Source: Helicobacter macacae MIT 99-5501 | GTDB lineage: Bacteria > Campylobacterota > Campylobacteria > Campylobacterales > Helicobacteraceae | Reading direction: 5' to 3' | NCBI RefSeq assembly: GCF_000507845.1 | Contig: NZ_KI669455.1 | Location: forward strand, 253,441-317,440 | DNA: 64,000 nt | Part shown: positions 63,938-64,000 of the stretch, one piece after another | How the letters are laid out: each line of letters starts with the position of its first letter | Numbering within the stretch: the first letter of the stretch is position 1 | The notes under the pieces: generated by a model | Databases searched by the model: none | What the model saw: only the letters and a program-made list of their open reading frames with translations | Told to the model about the DNA's origin: nothing | Made by a program: the position numbers and the translations under genes

Positions 63938-64000
63938 TCTTTGCAAAAAGCCAAAAAAGCAAAAATCTAAAAATCTGTGTTGATTTTTGGTGAGGATTTG

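Noticed and set aside
1..64000. tRNA, rRNA, CRISPR arrays, transposases, integrases and restriction systems
   Set aside because: All intergenic regions were read for T-loop-like GTTCGAATCC patterns, regularly spaced repeats and terminal inverted repeats; none were convincing.

Overview
The window looks like chromosome of an enterohepatic-type Helicobacter (Campylobacterota). The DNA is AT-rich, TATAAT/TACAAT-like -10 boxes lie in many intergenic regions, and several gene blocks keep the order I know from H. pylori. These blocks are rpsT-prfA divergent from glmM-lspA, the purD-RDD-lptD-phosphoribosyltransferase run, the aroC-rnc-rnhA-TPR-SurA run, and aroQ-pepQ. Glutamate synthase, acetolactate synthase small subunit, a GspF/CtsF-like protein and several large TonB-dependent receptors, together with the absence of urease beside lspA, argue against H. 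pylori itself. Species cannot be assigned from sequence reading alone.

Layout. 1-4.9 kb: the 3' end of a TonB-dependent receptor, ilvH, ffh, a zeta-type kinase and an ATP-grasp glutathionylspermidine-synthase-like gene. 4.9-7.8 kb: the complete cytochrome bc1 operon petABC on the minus strand. 8.2-9.2 kb: a DUF285/BspA-like lipoprotein. 9.5-13.1 kb: prfA and rpsT (minus), glmM and lspA (plus). 13.15-13.4 kb: a probable structured RNA, best guess 6S RNA, just upstream of purD. 13.4-19.3 kb: purD, RDD protein, lptD and a phosphoribosyltransferase-like gene. 19.4-27.8 kb (all minus): small membrane protein, outer-membrane protein, GspF-like, AsmA-like and a 995-residue TonB-dependent receptor. 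28.3-37.5 kb: gltB, gltD and another TonB-dependent receptor. 37.6-42.8 kb (all minus): aroC, rnc, rnhA, LapB-like TPR protein and SurA-like chaperone. 43.2-49.6 kb (all plus): speA, cysE, dsbA-like, dsbI, aroQ, pepQ. 49.7-54.5 kb (minus): two adjacent dynamin-like GTPases. 54.7-59.5 kb (plus): a Fic enzyme, purC-purS-purQ, a BatD/SH3-like membrane protein and plsC. 59.7-60.9 kb: a ParA ATPase with a small basic ribbon-helix-helix-like partner, closed by a strong terminator. 61.3-63.9 kb: dcd divergent from accB-accC.

Functional themes are envelope biogenesis (lptD, lspA, SurA, LapB-like, AsmA-like, Dsb pair, plsC), nutrient uptake through TonB-dependent receptors, purine, aromatic, glutamate and polyamine biosynthesis, and respiration (bc1).

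The most unusual signals are listed here. There are two likely phase-variation switches: an 11-G tract inside plsC, and an 8.5-unit GA repeat just after the signal peptide of the 995-residue receptor. For both I worked out that neighbouring repeat numbers give early stops. A ParA plus basic RHH-like gene cassette sits behind a 14-T promoter tract. A 6S-like RNA precedes purD. A 12-base word recurs in at least three reading frames. The window has no tRNA, rRNA, CRISPR array, transposase or integrase that I could see.
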